Positions 41,178-47,818 of a DNA stretch of 64,000 nucleotides are shown here, in pieces. Location of the stretch: assembly GCF_000721705.1 (NCBI RefSeq), contig NZ_JOJL01000024.1, positions 1-64,000 of the forward strand, in the 5' to 3' direction. A program made the translations under genes and the position numbers. The notes below the pieces were generated by a model. That model was not told the DNA's origin, ran no database searches, and saw only the letters and a program-made list of their open reading frames with translations. This DNA comes from Actinoplanes subtropicus (GTDB lineage Bacteria > Actinomycetota > Actinomycetes > Mycobacteriales > Micromonosporaceae). Each line of letters opens with the position of its first letter. The first letter of the stretch is position 1.

Positions 41178-41357
41178 TCAGCCCCACAGCGCGCGGGCCA
41201 GCCGCTGGCCGGGGGTCTGCGGCCCGGCCGTCCAGCGGATCTCGCCGAGGCTCTTGCGCTGCGCGCGGGTCATCCGGGTCGTGGACATCAGGTCGACATC
41301 CGGGTCCGATCGCAGGGCGGCGAGCAGTTGCTGCGGGTTAGAGGTCTTCTTCGCCAT
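41178..41357 (-). CDS. 59-residue basic mini-protein
   Basis: MAKKTSNPQQLLAALRSDPD, then MSTTRMTRAQRKSLGEIRW and GQRLARALWG. It is Lys/Arg-rich and helical, with no known domain. ATG 41357 has GAAGGACGA upstream. The gene is flanked by the two homologous hairpins, as if a hairpin-plus-gene unit was duplicated. Confidence 0.65.
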   Translation of the reverse strand: MAKKTSNPQQLLAALRSDPDVDLMSTTRMTRAQRKSLGEIRWTAGPQTPGQRLARALWG

Positions 41358-41397
41358 CAGGTCGTCCTTCACTTCGGCTGGTTCGGCGTGCCGCTCT

Positions 41398-41460
41398 GGC
41401 AGCCACCGCACGCGAAAACCGTTGCACCACAACAGGTTTCGCGCACGGCGGCGGTCAGCG
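41398..41460 (-). promoter_or_regulatory. conserved intergenic hairpin, copy 2
   Basis: Core CGCGAAAACC ... GGTTTCGCG (41411-41443) with inner GTTG/CAAC stem and loop CACCA. Compared with copy 1, stem bases differ on both sides so that pairing is kept (GGAACC/GGTTCC against GAAACC/GGTTTC), which points to a conserved structure. Confidence 0.65.
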
Positions 41461-41631
41461 GTCGGCGGCCTCACGGCGGAGTCGGACGGCCATCTTTGCG
41501 TGCAGCTCCCGGCGGGAGGCCTCCCGGGCCGCCAGCCGCGCGGCGAGCGCGGCCGGCGGCGGGCAGGCACACGGGATGCGCCCACAGCCGGGGCAGGCGG
41601 TCACGGTGCGGGCGGTGTGCGCCCGGCTCAT
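41455..41631 (-). CDS. 58-residue Cys-rich mini-protein
   Basis: It has CPGCGRIPCACPPP, a compact cluster of four cysteines that could bind zinc, followed by a basic helix EASRRELHAKMAVRLRREA. ATG 41631 overlaps the DUF3307-like stop (ATGA). Confidence 0.65.
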   Translation of the reverse strand: MSRAHTARTVTACPGCGRIPCACPPPAALAARLAAREASRRELHAKMAVRLRREAADR

Positions 41632-42074
41632 GACGCGATCACCAGCGCTGCGACGAATAGCCACGCGTAGTGGAAGGACTGATCGAGCGCGTACGCACCG
41701 GTGCCGAGGCACGGCTTGTCGCCGCTGTCGCGGCAGGCACCAAGCTGGTAGAACCGGGCCGCGCCGAGCCGCTCGGCCAACCACCGCAGCGGGCTCCGCC
41801 GGTCGGCGATGTAGTGCGTGACCGCCGAGACGGTCAGCCCGGCCGCCACCCGCCACGGGTCGAGCGGCACGTGCAGCGTGTACCGCAGAGCGGCCAGCGC
41901 GACCAGCGCCGTCGCGGTGTAGGAGGCGACGTGCGCGGCGCAGGCGATCCGGCCGGGCCAACCGGGCGCGCCCTTCGTGCACGCCTGATGGTCGGTTTGC
42001 ACCCAGTGGTCGGCGACCTGATGCGCGACGTACAAGGCGACGAACACCGCCGCGAACACGGCCGGGGCGGTCAC
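41628..42074 (-). CDS. DUF3307-like membrane protein
   Basis: A 148-residue protein with three to four transmembrane helices: VFAAVFVALYVAHQVADHWV, HVASYTATALVALAALRYTL, VAAGLTVSAVTHYIADR and FHYAWLFVAALVIAS. The motif HQVADHWVQTDHQA and the histidines in later helices are typical of DUF3307 proteins of phages and AICEs; the histidine pattern suggests metal or enzyme function but none is proven. GTG 42074 overlaps the upstream mini-gene's stop (GTGA). Confidence 0.75.
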   Translation of the reverse strand: MTAPAVFAAVFVALYVAHQVADHWVQTDHQACTKGAPGWPGRIACAAHVASYTATALVALAALRYTLHVPLDPWRVAAGLTVSAVTHYIADRRSPLRWLAERLGAARFYQLGACRDSGDKPCLGTGAYALDQSFHYAWLFVAALVIAS

Positions 42075-42247
42075 CGGCCGAACGCCTTACGGGACACGCC
42101 GATCGCCCGGCTGTCGCGGCCGGCGGCGTGCGCGGCCCGCCGCTGCCGGGAGTCAGCCGCCATCGCGGCGAGCCGGGCGGCGGCCTGCCGCTCCTTTCGG
42201 GCGAGGTTCTCGACCGGGTCCATGGAGCGGTTCTGGTTGTTTGCCAT
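42071..42247 (-). CDS. 58-residue basic mini-protein
   Basis: MANNQNRSMDPVENLARKER continues into a long Ala/Arg helix and ends GVSRKAFGR. ATG 42247 has GGAGAG upstream. Stop-start coupled to the DUF3307-like gene. Function unknown. Confidence 0.6.
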   Translation of the reverse strand: MANNQNRSMDPVENLARKERQAAARLAAMAADSRQRRAAHAAGRDSRAIGVSRKAFGR

Positions 42248-42293
42248 GATGGGGGTCTCTCCTTGAGGTCTTACGGGACCGAAGGGGTGGAGA

Positions 42294-42338
42294 CCGGCGG
42301 CACAGCACTTGCTTGCAGGCTGTGGGCTGTGCCGCCGG
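42294..42338 (-). terminator. long-loop hairpin after a mini-gene
   Basis: Perfect 12-bp stem (CCGGCGGCACAG and complement) with a 21-nt loop, directly 3' of the gene ending at 42345. Same architecture as the hairpin at 40699. Confidence 0.65.
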
Positions 42339-42344
42339 GCGGAA

Positions 42345-42548
42345 CTACCGGCGACGCCCGTGCACCTTGTTGATCAGGGCGAGGTAGGCGTCACTGCCGA
42401 ACGGCGGGCAGTTGCACGGGCTGTGCTGGCAGAGCACGCAGCGCACCTGGTCGGCGCGGATGCGGCCGGACGCGTAGGCGTCGAAGTCGGGCGACCACTT
42501 GGCGCCGAGCTTGTTGACGGTTTTCACGGGGTTCGTCTTGCGGGCCAT
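42345..42548 (-). CDS. 67-residue Cys-rich mini-protein
   Basis: MARKTNPVKTVNKLGAKWSP precedes CVLCQHSPCNCPPFG, a four-Cys motif (CxxCx4CxC) almost the same in spacing as in the protein at 41455, then a helix DAYLALINKVHGRRR. It is probably zinc-binding. ATG 42548 has GAGGAGAT upstream. Confidence 0.65.
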   Translation of the reverse strand: MARKTNPVKTVNKLGAKWSPDFDAYASGRIRADQVRCVLCQHSPCNCPPFGSDAYLALINKVHGRRR

Positions 42549-42580
42549 CGGGGGCATCTCCTCGGGGTAAGCAGGGACGG

Positions 42581-43348
42581 TCAGTGCTTGTGCATCAGGT
42601 GCGCGAGCGCGGCGCCCATGCCGAGCACGGCGACCGGGATGCAGGAGACGATCGCGGTGATCCACCACGGGGCCGAGGTCCAGCCGGCCGCGTTCATCAG
42701 GTGGTAGGCGATCTGGCCGAGGGCACCGACGATCAGCGAGGCGATCGCGGACCGCTTGGCGAACCGGCGGGCGTCGCCGGCTGCCCGGCCGGACAGCCAC
42801 ACGAACAGGGCGTACGCGGCGTAGGTCTCCACCCCGATGGGCAGCGTGATCGCCGTGTTGAGCTGGAAGTCGGAGATCCCCGGTAGCAGCGTGACTTTCC
42901 CGAAGCCGGTCAGCCGGCCCATCTCCACCCAGCCGCCCCAGATCGCGACGAACGCGGGCAGGCACAGCAGCAGCACCGGCCACGTGACGGGGGACCGCTC
43001 CGGCCGGACCGCAGCAGCCGGAGTGTCCGGTACGGCCGGGGCCGCCGGGGCGGGGTCCGGCTCGACGTCCGTGGACTCGGGCTCGGCGTGCTCGCCGGTC
43101 GGCTCGGGGAGCTCCGGCAGGGGGTCCGGGGTCGGCTCCGGCTCGGCCGGCAGGGTCGGCGGGTCGGCCGGGGCGGTGGTCAGCGCGGCGAGCAGTTCCT
43201 TGGCCTTCGGGGCGCCTACCTTGAACGTGGTCATCAGCTTGTTGCGCGAGGGCAGCTCGCCGAGGGACGCGGCGAGGTCACGGGCGTGCGGGATGAGATC
43301 GGCGACCTCGCGCGGGTAGGCGCTGCGGTTCGCGGTAGCCGTGGACAT
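42581..43348 (-). CDS. SpdA-like membrane protein (DUF2637-type)
   Basis: A 255-residue protein. The N-terminal helical domain HARDLAASLGELPSRNKLMTTFKVGAPKAKELL looks like a small DNA-binding or dimerising module; a Pro/Glu-rich linker (about 58-112) follows, then four hydrophobic helices (WPVLLLCLPAFVAIWGGW, FQLNTAITLPIGVETYAAYALFVWL, AIASLIVGALGQIAYHLM, WITAIVSCIPVAVLGMGAALAHLM). This is the layout of spread proteins that distribute transferred elements through the mycelium. ATG 43348. Confidence 0.78.
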   Translation of the reverse strand: MSTATANRSAYPREVADLIPHARDLAASLGELPSRNKLMTTFKVGAPKAKELLAALTTAPADPPTLPAEPEPTPDPLPELPEPTGEHAEPESTDVEPDPAPAAPAVPDTPAAAVRPERSPVTWPVLLLCLPAFVAIWGGWVEMGRLTGFGKVTLLPGISDFQLNTAITLPIGVETYAAYALFVWLSGRAAGDARRFAKRSAIASLIVGALGQIAYHLMNAAGWTSAPWWITAIVSCIPVAVLGMGAALAHLMHKH

Positions 43349-43373
43349 GGGCGTATACCCCTCTTTTCGCTGG

Positions 43374-44126
43374 TCAGCGGGTGGTGACGCGGCCGGACAC
43401 GGTCCGCGCGTCGAGGTCGATGTCCGGGCCGGTCGCCCGGATGTCACCGGACACCGACCGGGCGCTCACGGTGGCGCCGGACTGCGTGGCGGTGATCCGG
43501 ATGTCACCGGAGACGGTCTTGACGACGGCGCGGGAGCCGGTGAGCTGGGCAACCCTGATGTCACCGGAGGTCGAGCGCAGCCGCGGCATGCGGGCCGCGC
43601 CGATGCGGATGTCGCCGGACACCGTCGTGACCTCGGCGTCCACCAGCTCGCCGGTCGTGTCGAGGTCACCGGAGGTGGTCTGGCAGGTCAGCGACGAACG
43701 CAGCGGGAGGCGAGCCTCGATGACGATCGGCGCGCCGCTGCCCGTCACGGCAGCGTTACCACCGATGACCAGGCCACCGCCGCTGATGTTGAGATCGCCG
43801 CCGATGATGTTCCCGCCGACCTGGATGACCGATCCGCCGGACACGATGCCGACCTGGGTGATGGTGGCCCTGCCGTACCGGTTGACGACCGTGGTCGACC
43901 CGGTGGCGCCGGTCGGCTCCTGCACCCGGACCGACACCCCGCCGGGGCGGTCGGCGAACCGGGCGTTGCGGACCGCGTCGGCGGCCGGCCCGCTGTCGGC
44001 CGACGTGGTGACCGTGACCAGGGCGGCCGGGCGGTCCTCCACGATGACGATGACGTCGGCGGCGACCGTGGTGACGTCGAAGACGACCGGGCCGGCCGGG
44101 GCGGTGTGCTCGCGGATCGTGGCCAT
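43374..44126 (-). CDS. DUF4097-like beta-helix protein without signal peptide
   Basis: A 250-residue protein. The last ~120 residues are tandem beta-helix turns with TVSGDIRI, STSGDIRV, TVSGDIRI, SVSGDIRA, TVSGRVTT, the DUF4097/adhesin-like repeat; a Gly-rich IIGGDLNISGGGLVIGG stretch precedes it. There is no signal peptide or transmembrane helix, so it should be cytoplasmic. Homologues occur in AICE spread operons but no role is known. ATG 44126 overlaps the stop of the upstream gene (TGATG). Confidence 0.75.
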   Translation of the reverse strand: MATIREHTAPAGPVVFDVTTVAADVIVIVEDRPAALVTVTTSADSGPAADAVRNARFADRPGGVSVRVQEPTGATGSTTVVNRYGRATITQVGIVSGGSVIQVGGNIIGGDLNISGGGLVIGGNAAVTGSGAPIVIEARLPLRSSLTCQTTSGDLDTTGELVDAEVTTVSGDIRIGAARMPRLRSTSGDIRVAQLTGSRAVVKTVSGDIRITATQSGATVSARSVSGDIRATGPDIDLDARTVSGRVTTR

Positions 44127-44365
44127 CAGGCGGCCACCTTCCGGGTGACGGCGGCGCGGGTGATCCGGGCCGTCTGGCGGCGCTGCCGGCGGCGGTCCGT
44201 CTCGGACCGGCCGACGCGTTCCACGGCGTCGATGGCGTCGACCAGGGCGTCGACATAGTCGGGGTCGGCCAGGGCGTCGATGTCCGCCTGAATGGCGGGC
44301 CACTCGGCCTCGATCGCGGCCAACTCGGCCCGCGTCGGGCCGGTGGAGTCGAAGTTGCGCGGCAT
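44126..44365 (-). CDS. DUF6284-like mini-protein
   Basis: A 79-residue protein: ELAAIEAEWPAIQADIDALADPDY is an acidic helix of the kind found in small AICE proteins, followed by a basic tail RSETDRRRQRRQTARITRAA. ATG 44365. The family name is from memory and only moderately sure. Confidence 0.6.
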   Translation of the reverse strand: MPRNFDSTGPTRAELAAIEAEWPAIQADIDALADPDYVDALVDAIDAVERVGRSETDRRRQRRQTARITRAAVTRKVAA

Positions 44366-44388
44366 GACGGAAGGAAGGTCCTCTCGGA

Positions 44389-44556
44389 TCAGGCGGCCCG
44401 CGCCGCGCCGCGCGTCACGCGCTGCGGCACTGACTGGCACACCCGGCATTTGGTCTGGTTACGCGGCAGCGGGCGGGTCTTGCCGCACCCGGCGCACGCG
44501 GTGTAGCTGGTGCTCTGAGCTGCGGAAATGATCACGATCGATGCGAGGGACGCCAT
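44389..44556 (-). CDS. 55-residue zinc-ribbon mini-protein, first gene of the operon
   Basis: A hydrophobic start SLASIVIISAAQSTSYTAC leads into two CxxC pairs (CAGCGKTRPLPRNQTKCRVC), a zinc ribbon. ATG 44556 has AAGGAGATTG upstream. It is the most upstream leftward gene, so the operon promoter should lie just right of it. Confidence 0.65.
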   Translation of the reverse strand: MASLASIVIISAAQSTSYTACAGCGKTRPLPRNQTKCRVCQSVPQRVTRGAARAA

Positions 44557-45130
44557 GATGCAATCTCCTTGTCGCTTGATCGGAAAAGTAGAGAATTCGG
44601 TACGGAGAACGCCCGGAGGGCCAGCGGCATCACAGCGGCCGACCCGCCCGGAACGTCAAGAAAGCTCGGCCTTCACCAGGCCGTTCGAATCAAGCTAGGT
44701 CTGCTGTCCGCCTTAGTGCGCTCATGTGCTTTCCATGGCACATGACTCACGCGCCCCCTCCGCCGGTGACGACGGTTGCAGGGGTCCCGGTGTCATGCCG
44801 GGCACGGGCGGGGCCTAGACCTGTCGCTCACTGCTGGCGCCGCCCGACTCGCCGCTTCCCAGCGGGAGAGGTAGGGCACCTGACCGGTTCAACGTGCGCG
44901 GTTCGGTCACTCCGCCTCTGTTGAGTTTTGCCAGGCCAGAAGCCTGTTTACCCCCCTACACTTGCGTGTCCAGCGGGGTACATCAACAGAACACCATGCG
45001 GCGCCGGGGCCTGTCAACCCCTCTTAACAAGGGAGTTCGTCCGGCTACACATCGCCCCAGCTAGTAGCCCCTATGAACGCGCTGAGATAGTGTTAGCCCC
45101 CTTGACAGCGGTATGGGAGGGAGCGCCGTG
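44557..45130. promoter_or_regulatory. 574-bp divergent control region of the element
   Basis: No gene seen. Between the leftward operon and the rightward regulator lie four related direct motifs with a C-run: TTTACCCCCCTACA (44947), TCAACCCCTCTTAACA (45014), GTAGCCCCTATGAAC (45064) and TTAGCCCCCTTGACA (45093). The spacing shrinks toward the regulator gene, and the last ends 23 bp before its start. A leftward TTGACA is readable at 45013-45018. These are candidate operators for the adjacent HTH protein. Confidence 0.5.
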
Positions 45131-45964
45131 ATGGACCTTGCGGCCGTCGAAGCTCTGACAGACGCACGCGAACGCGCACTGACGGCGCACAAGCTCATCG
45201 ACGACTACCAAGTGGCAATCGGCGAGCTGTCGCGTGTTCGTCGGGCCGCTCTTGAGGAGTTGCTAAACGGCAAGATGACGCAGTCGCAGATTGCCGACAT
45301 GCTTGACATGTCGCGTTCCCGCGTCTCTCAGCTGCTTTCGGCCGGCACGCGGCCGGAGCGCGCGTTCCTGGGCGGTGGGCGGCTAACAATGGCCATCGGC
45401 GGAAAGTTCGAGGTCGGTCGTACGGACCCCGGGGCTGTGCTATCGGCCGAATCGTTTGGTGCCTACGAGATTCTTGCCGAGCTTGCCCGCTCGGTAGGGC
45501 TCGACGCTGCATATGAGATCGTTCCCCCTCCGGGGCTTGTGCATCTCAATCGCCCGAATTTGATTGTTTTGACGAACCCTCGTCTCCTTCCATTCCTTAG
45601 CCAGGTCATGGAAGCCGACCCGCACCTCCGGTACGTCGAAGACGAGAAGGGCTGGTTCATCAAAGAGCCAGATACTGGCAAGGAGTATCGATCTCCGCGT
45701 GATGATGGGGAGTGCGCTGACTACGGCTATATCGGCAGACTTCCGCGACCGGACGGAAAGGGATCGTTTCTGTATCTGGCCGGCACGCACGCGCAAGGAA
45801 CGCTCGGGGCGGCGCGCTACGTTGCAGACAATCTCCAGGAGTTGCACAGAGAGCTGAAGACGCGACGGTTCTCAACCGTCATTCTTTGCCACTACGACCC
45901 GAAAGACCGTCGGCGTGTGACCTCCGTCGAACGGGTTTCGCCTTTGTTCAAACATGAGGGTTGA
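45131..45964 (+). CDS. HTH regulator with C-terminal ligand-sensing domain
   Basis: A 277-residue protein. The N-terminal third is a sigma-region-4/RNase-like helix-turn-helix (RRAALEELLNGKMTQSQIADMLDMSRSRVSQLLSAG). The C-terminal domain (about 90-277) is alpha/beta with SFGAYEILAELARSVGL, PNLIVLTNPRLLPFLSQVM, DYGYIGRLPRP and FLYLAGTHAQGTLGAARYVAD, which looks like a sensor domain for a small ligand or nucleotide. GGAGG fits GTG 45128 (7 nt) or ATG 45131 (10 nt). The codons are less GC-biased than in the neighbours. It is followed after 9 nt by a PP2C-like gene; the pair probably decides element activity or serves host defence. Confidence 0.7.
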   Translation: MDLAAVEALTDARERALTAHKLIDDYQVAIGELSRVRRAALEELLNGKMTQSQIADMLDMSRSRVSQLLSAGTRPERAFLGGGRLTMAIGGKFEVGRTDPGAVLSAESFGAYEILAELARSVGLDAAYEIVPPPGLVHLNRPNLIVLTNPRLLPFLSQVMEADPHLRYVEDEKGWFIKEPDTGKEYRSPRDDGECADYGYIGRLPRPDGKGSFLYLAGTHAQGTLGAARYVADNLQELHRELKTRRFSTVILCHYDPKDRRRVTSVERVSPLFKHEG

Positions 45965-45973
45965 GGACCATAG

Positions 45974-46801
45974 ATGCGAACGGCCGTCGCTTCGCTGCCA
46001 TCCGGCCAACAGCACGACAACGAGGATTGGTTTTCTGCGTCGCCCCACCTCGTTGTTGTCCTGGATGGCGCCACCGCCAGAACGAATACCGGTTGCATAC
46101 ACGGCATTTCCTGGTACGCGGCGCACCTGGGCTCAGCATTGTCCCAGGGTGCGGCCGACGCCAACCTGTCGCTCAGCGATGTGCTGGCTACAGGCATCGA
46201 ACACGTGGCGGCTCTGCATCCTCAATGCGACCTAACTCATGAAGGGACACCATCCGCAGCGGTTGCTATGGTCCGCCTCCGGGAGGGCTGGGCTGACTAC
46301 CTTGTCTTGGGGGACGTCTCGATCGTTCTCGACACAAGTGCCGGAATTAGCGCGGTGTCAGACGAACGGGTGAGTCAAACTGCGCCAATTGAGCGCCGAA
46401 TAGCGGACGGATACCCAATCGGATCGGTTGAGAAAGGCGATGCATTGGTGCGCATGAAGCATGCCGAGCTTGCGATGCGAAATCGACCCGGCGGTTTCTG
46501 GATCGCCGCAGCGGATCCGTCTGCCGCGAGCCAAGCGCTTGCCGGACGAATTGCCACAGAAGGCCTGCGACGCTTTGCGGTGTTGACCGACGGTGCGGCC
46601 CGAATCGTCAACGTGTTCGGCGAGCTTTCGTGGCCCGAGCTTCTCGATCTGGCAGAAAAGGACGGTCCCGAGACGGTCTTGCGCCGGGTGCGGGCTGCGG
46701 AAGAGTCGGACCCCAAGGGCGTCCGTTGGCCACGGAACAAGCGGAGTGATGACGCTACTCTCGCACTGGCGGTGGCCGAGCCATCGATCGCAGTCGGTTA
46801 G
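45974..46801 (+). CDS. PP2C-like phosphatase-fold protein
   Basis: A 275-residue protein with the PP2C/SpoIIE layout: QQHDNEDWFSASPHLVVVLDGATA resembles motif I/II (the Asp that binds metal in DGxx), GTPSAAVAMVRLREGWADYLVLGDVSIV is the GT-x-A...xGD block, and FAVLTDGAARIVNVF matches the late LTDG motif. Metal-binding Asp residues are mostly present, so it may be active. Start ATG 45974 follows GAGGA at 7 nt. It forms an operon with the sensor-HTH gene; dephosphorylation or sequestration of a signalling partner is likely. Codon bias is low, as in the partner. Confidence 0.72.
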   Translation: MRTAVASLPSGQQHDNEDWFSASPHLVVVLDGATARTNTGCIHGISWYAAHLGSALSQGAADANLSLSDVLATGIEHVAALHPQCDLTHEGTPSAAVAMVRLREGWADYLVLGDVSIVLDTSAGISAVSDERVSQTAPIERRIADGYPIGSVEKGDALVRMKHAELAMRNRPGGFWIAAADPSAASQALAGRIATEGLRRFAVLTDGAARIVNVFGELSWPELLDLAEKDGPETVLRRVRAAEESDPKGVRWPRNKRSDDATLALAVAEPSIAVG

Positions 46802-46824
46802 CCGCTACCGACAAGGGCCGTGCG

Positions 46825-46860
46825 TTGGGAGCGGAGTGGGAGCGGGGCCGGGAGCGGGAG
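46825..46860 (+). repeat. GGGAGCGG repeats, candidate integrase arm sites
   Basis: Three direct copies: TTGGGAGCGGAG (46825), TGGGAGCGGGG (46837), GGGAGCGGGAG (46850). The same 12-mer TTGGGAGCGGAG occurs near the other end at 29497, beside TTGGGAGC at 29486. Similar distances to attL and attR suggest integrase arm-binding sites. Confidence 0.5.
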
Positions 46861-46960
46861 CTGCGGTCAGGTGCGGTCAGCCGATGCGATCCGCGCCCTG
46901 TTGCTCGGCCTTGACCTGGTAGAACAGCTAGATCAGCTACGCCTGATTGACCATGACCTT

Positions 46961-47010
46961 GGTTGTGGTCCCGGGTGTCGCGGGTTCAAGTCCCGTCGAT
47001 CACCCCATCG
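46961..47010 (+). repeat. attR, 50-bp direct repeat
   Basis: Identical to 29371-29420. It holds only the 3' half of tRNA-His (anticodon loop, T-arm, acceptor 3' strand, CCA) and is the original chromosomal end displaced by insertion. Confidence 0.95.
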
Positions 47011-47014
47011 GAAA

Positions 47015-47049
47015 CTTCAGGGTCTGGTCGTATCGACCGGGCCCTGAAG
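47015..47049 (+). terminator. original tRNA-His terminator
   Basis: Stem CTTCAGGG / CCCTGAAG with an inner GGTCG/CGACC stem, just after attR. It is the likely chromosomal tRNA-His terminator before the element inserted. Confidence 0.75.
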
Positions 47050-47097
47050 TCTGTTTGCTGACCGTGTGGTCCGATCTTCGCGATTAGCCTGCGGGTC

Positions 47098-47802
47098 ATG
47101 GATTTTCTGCAGCCGTTCGTGCTTCCGGTCGCCACCCGTACGGCGGAGCGGCACGGCCCCATCGACCTCTACCCGCCGGACGACACCGACCGCGCCCGGC
47201 CGGCGGTTCTGATCGTGCACGGCGGACCCATGCCGGCTCAGGTGCGGCCCACCCCGCGCGACTGGCCGGTCTACCAGGCGTACGCCTCACTGGTCGCCGC
47301 CCGCGGCGTGGTCGGCGCGACCGTCGACCACCGGTTGCACACCCCGGCCGCCTACCCGGACGCCGCCGGCGACGTGCGGGCCGCGGTCGATGCCGTGCGG
47401 GCCGACCCGCGGGTGGACGGTGAGCGGATCGCCCTGTGGTTCTTCTCCGGGGGCGGCCTGCTCGCCGCGGACTGGCTGCGCGAGCCGCCGTCCTGGTTGC
47501 GGTGCGTGGCCCTGACGTACCCCGTGCTGGTGCCCTTGCATGGTTGGCCGGTGCTGGACCGCTTCCGTCCGGTCGACGCGGTGGCGCTCGCCGGCGACCT
47601 GCCGATCGTGCTCACCCGGGTCGGGCGGGAGAACCCGGCGGTGGCCGAGGGAGTGAGCGCCTTCCTCGACGCCGCCAAGACCCGTCCGGACGTCGTCGAG
47701 GTGCCGCACGGCCGGCACGGCTTCGACTACCTCGATGACGACGACGCGTCCCGGGCGGCCATCCTCCGCGCGATCGACCTGGTCCTGGCGACCATGATTT
47801 AG
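47098..47802 (+). CDS. alpha/beta hydrolase
   Basis: A 234-residue cytoplasmic protein with HGGPMPAQ after the first strand (oxyanion HGG as in esterases), nucleophile elbow IALWFFSGGGLLA (F-F-S-G-G instead of G-x-S-x-G) and the catalytic His in VEVPHGRHGFDYLDDD. It is probably an esterase or dienelactone-hydrolase-like enzyme. ATG 47098 lies 7 nt after TAGCCT, so it is likely leaderless. It is the first chromosomal gene after the element. Confidence 0.8.
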   Translation: MDFLQPFVLPVATRTAERHGPIDLYPPDDTDRARPAVLIVHGGPMPAQVRPTPRDWPVYQAYASLVAARGVVGATVDHRLHTPAAYPDAAGDVRAAVDAVRADPRVDGERIALWFFSGGGLLAADWLREPPSWLRCVALTYPVLVPLHGWPVLDRFRPVDAVALAGDLPIVLTRVGRENPAVAEGVSAFLDAAKTRPDVVEVPHGRHGFDYLDDDDASRAAILRAIDLVLATMI

Positions 47803-47818
47803 TGACTACGATGCCCGG

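Larger units (their letters stand above)
29371..46960. mobile_element. actinomycete integrative and conjugative element (AICE), Prim-Pol type
   Basis: A 17.6-kb element bounded by the tRNA-His 50-bp repeat. It encodes all AICE modules: tyrosine integrase and excisionase next to attL, a replication module (Prim-Pol plus P-loop helicase-like protein), a single FtsK/TraB-like DNA translocase for double-stranded transfer, an SpdA-like spread protein and many mini-genes. There is no relaxase and no type IV secretion gene, as expected for this class. Nearly all genes are leftward and translationally coupled. Two rightward genes by attR have less biased codons. No gene is visibly broken, so the element may be active. 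Confidence 0.93.

Noticed and set aside
29371..46960. Element as a prophage
   Set aside because: No capsid, terminase, portal, tail or lysis genes; the TraB, SpdA-like and Prim-Pol set is that of an AICE.
46961..47010. Second tRNA-His gene
   Set aside because: Only the 3' half is present, with no acceptor 5' strand or D-arm; it is the attachment-site copy.
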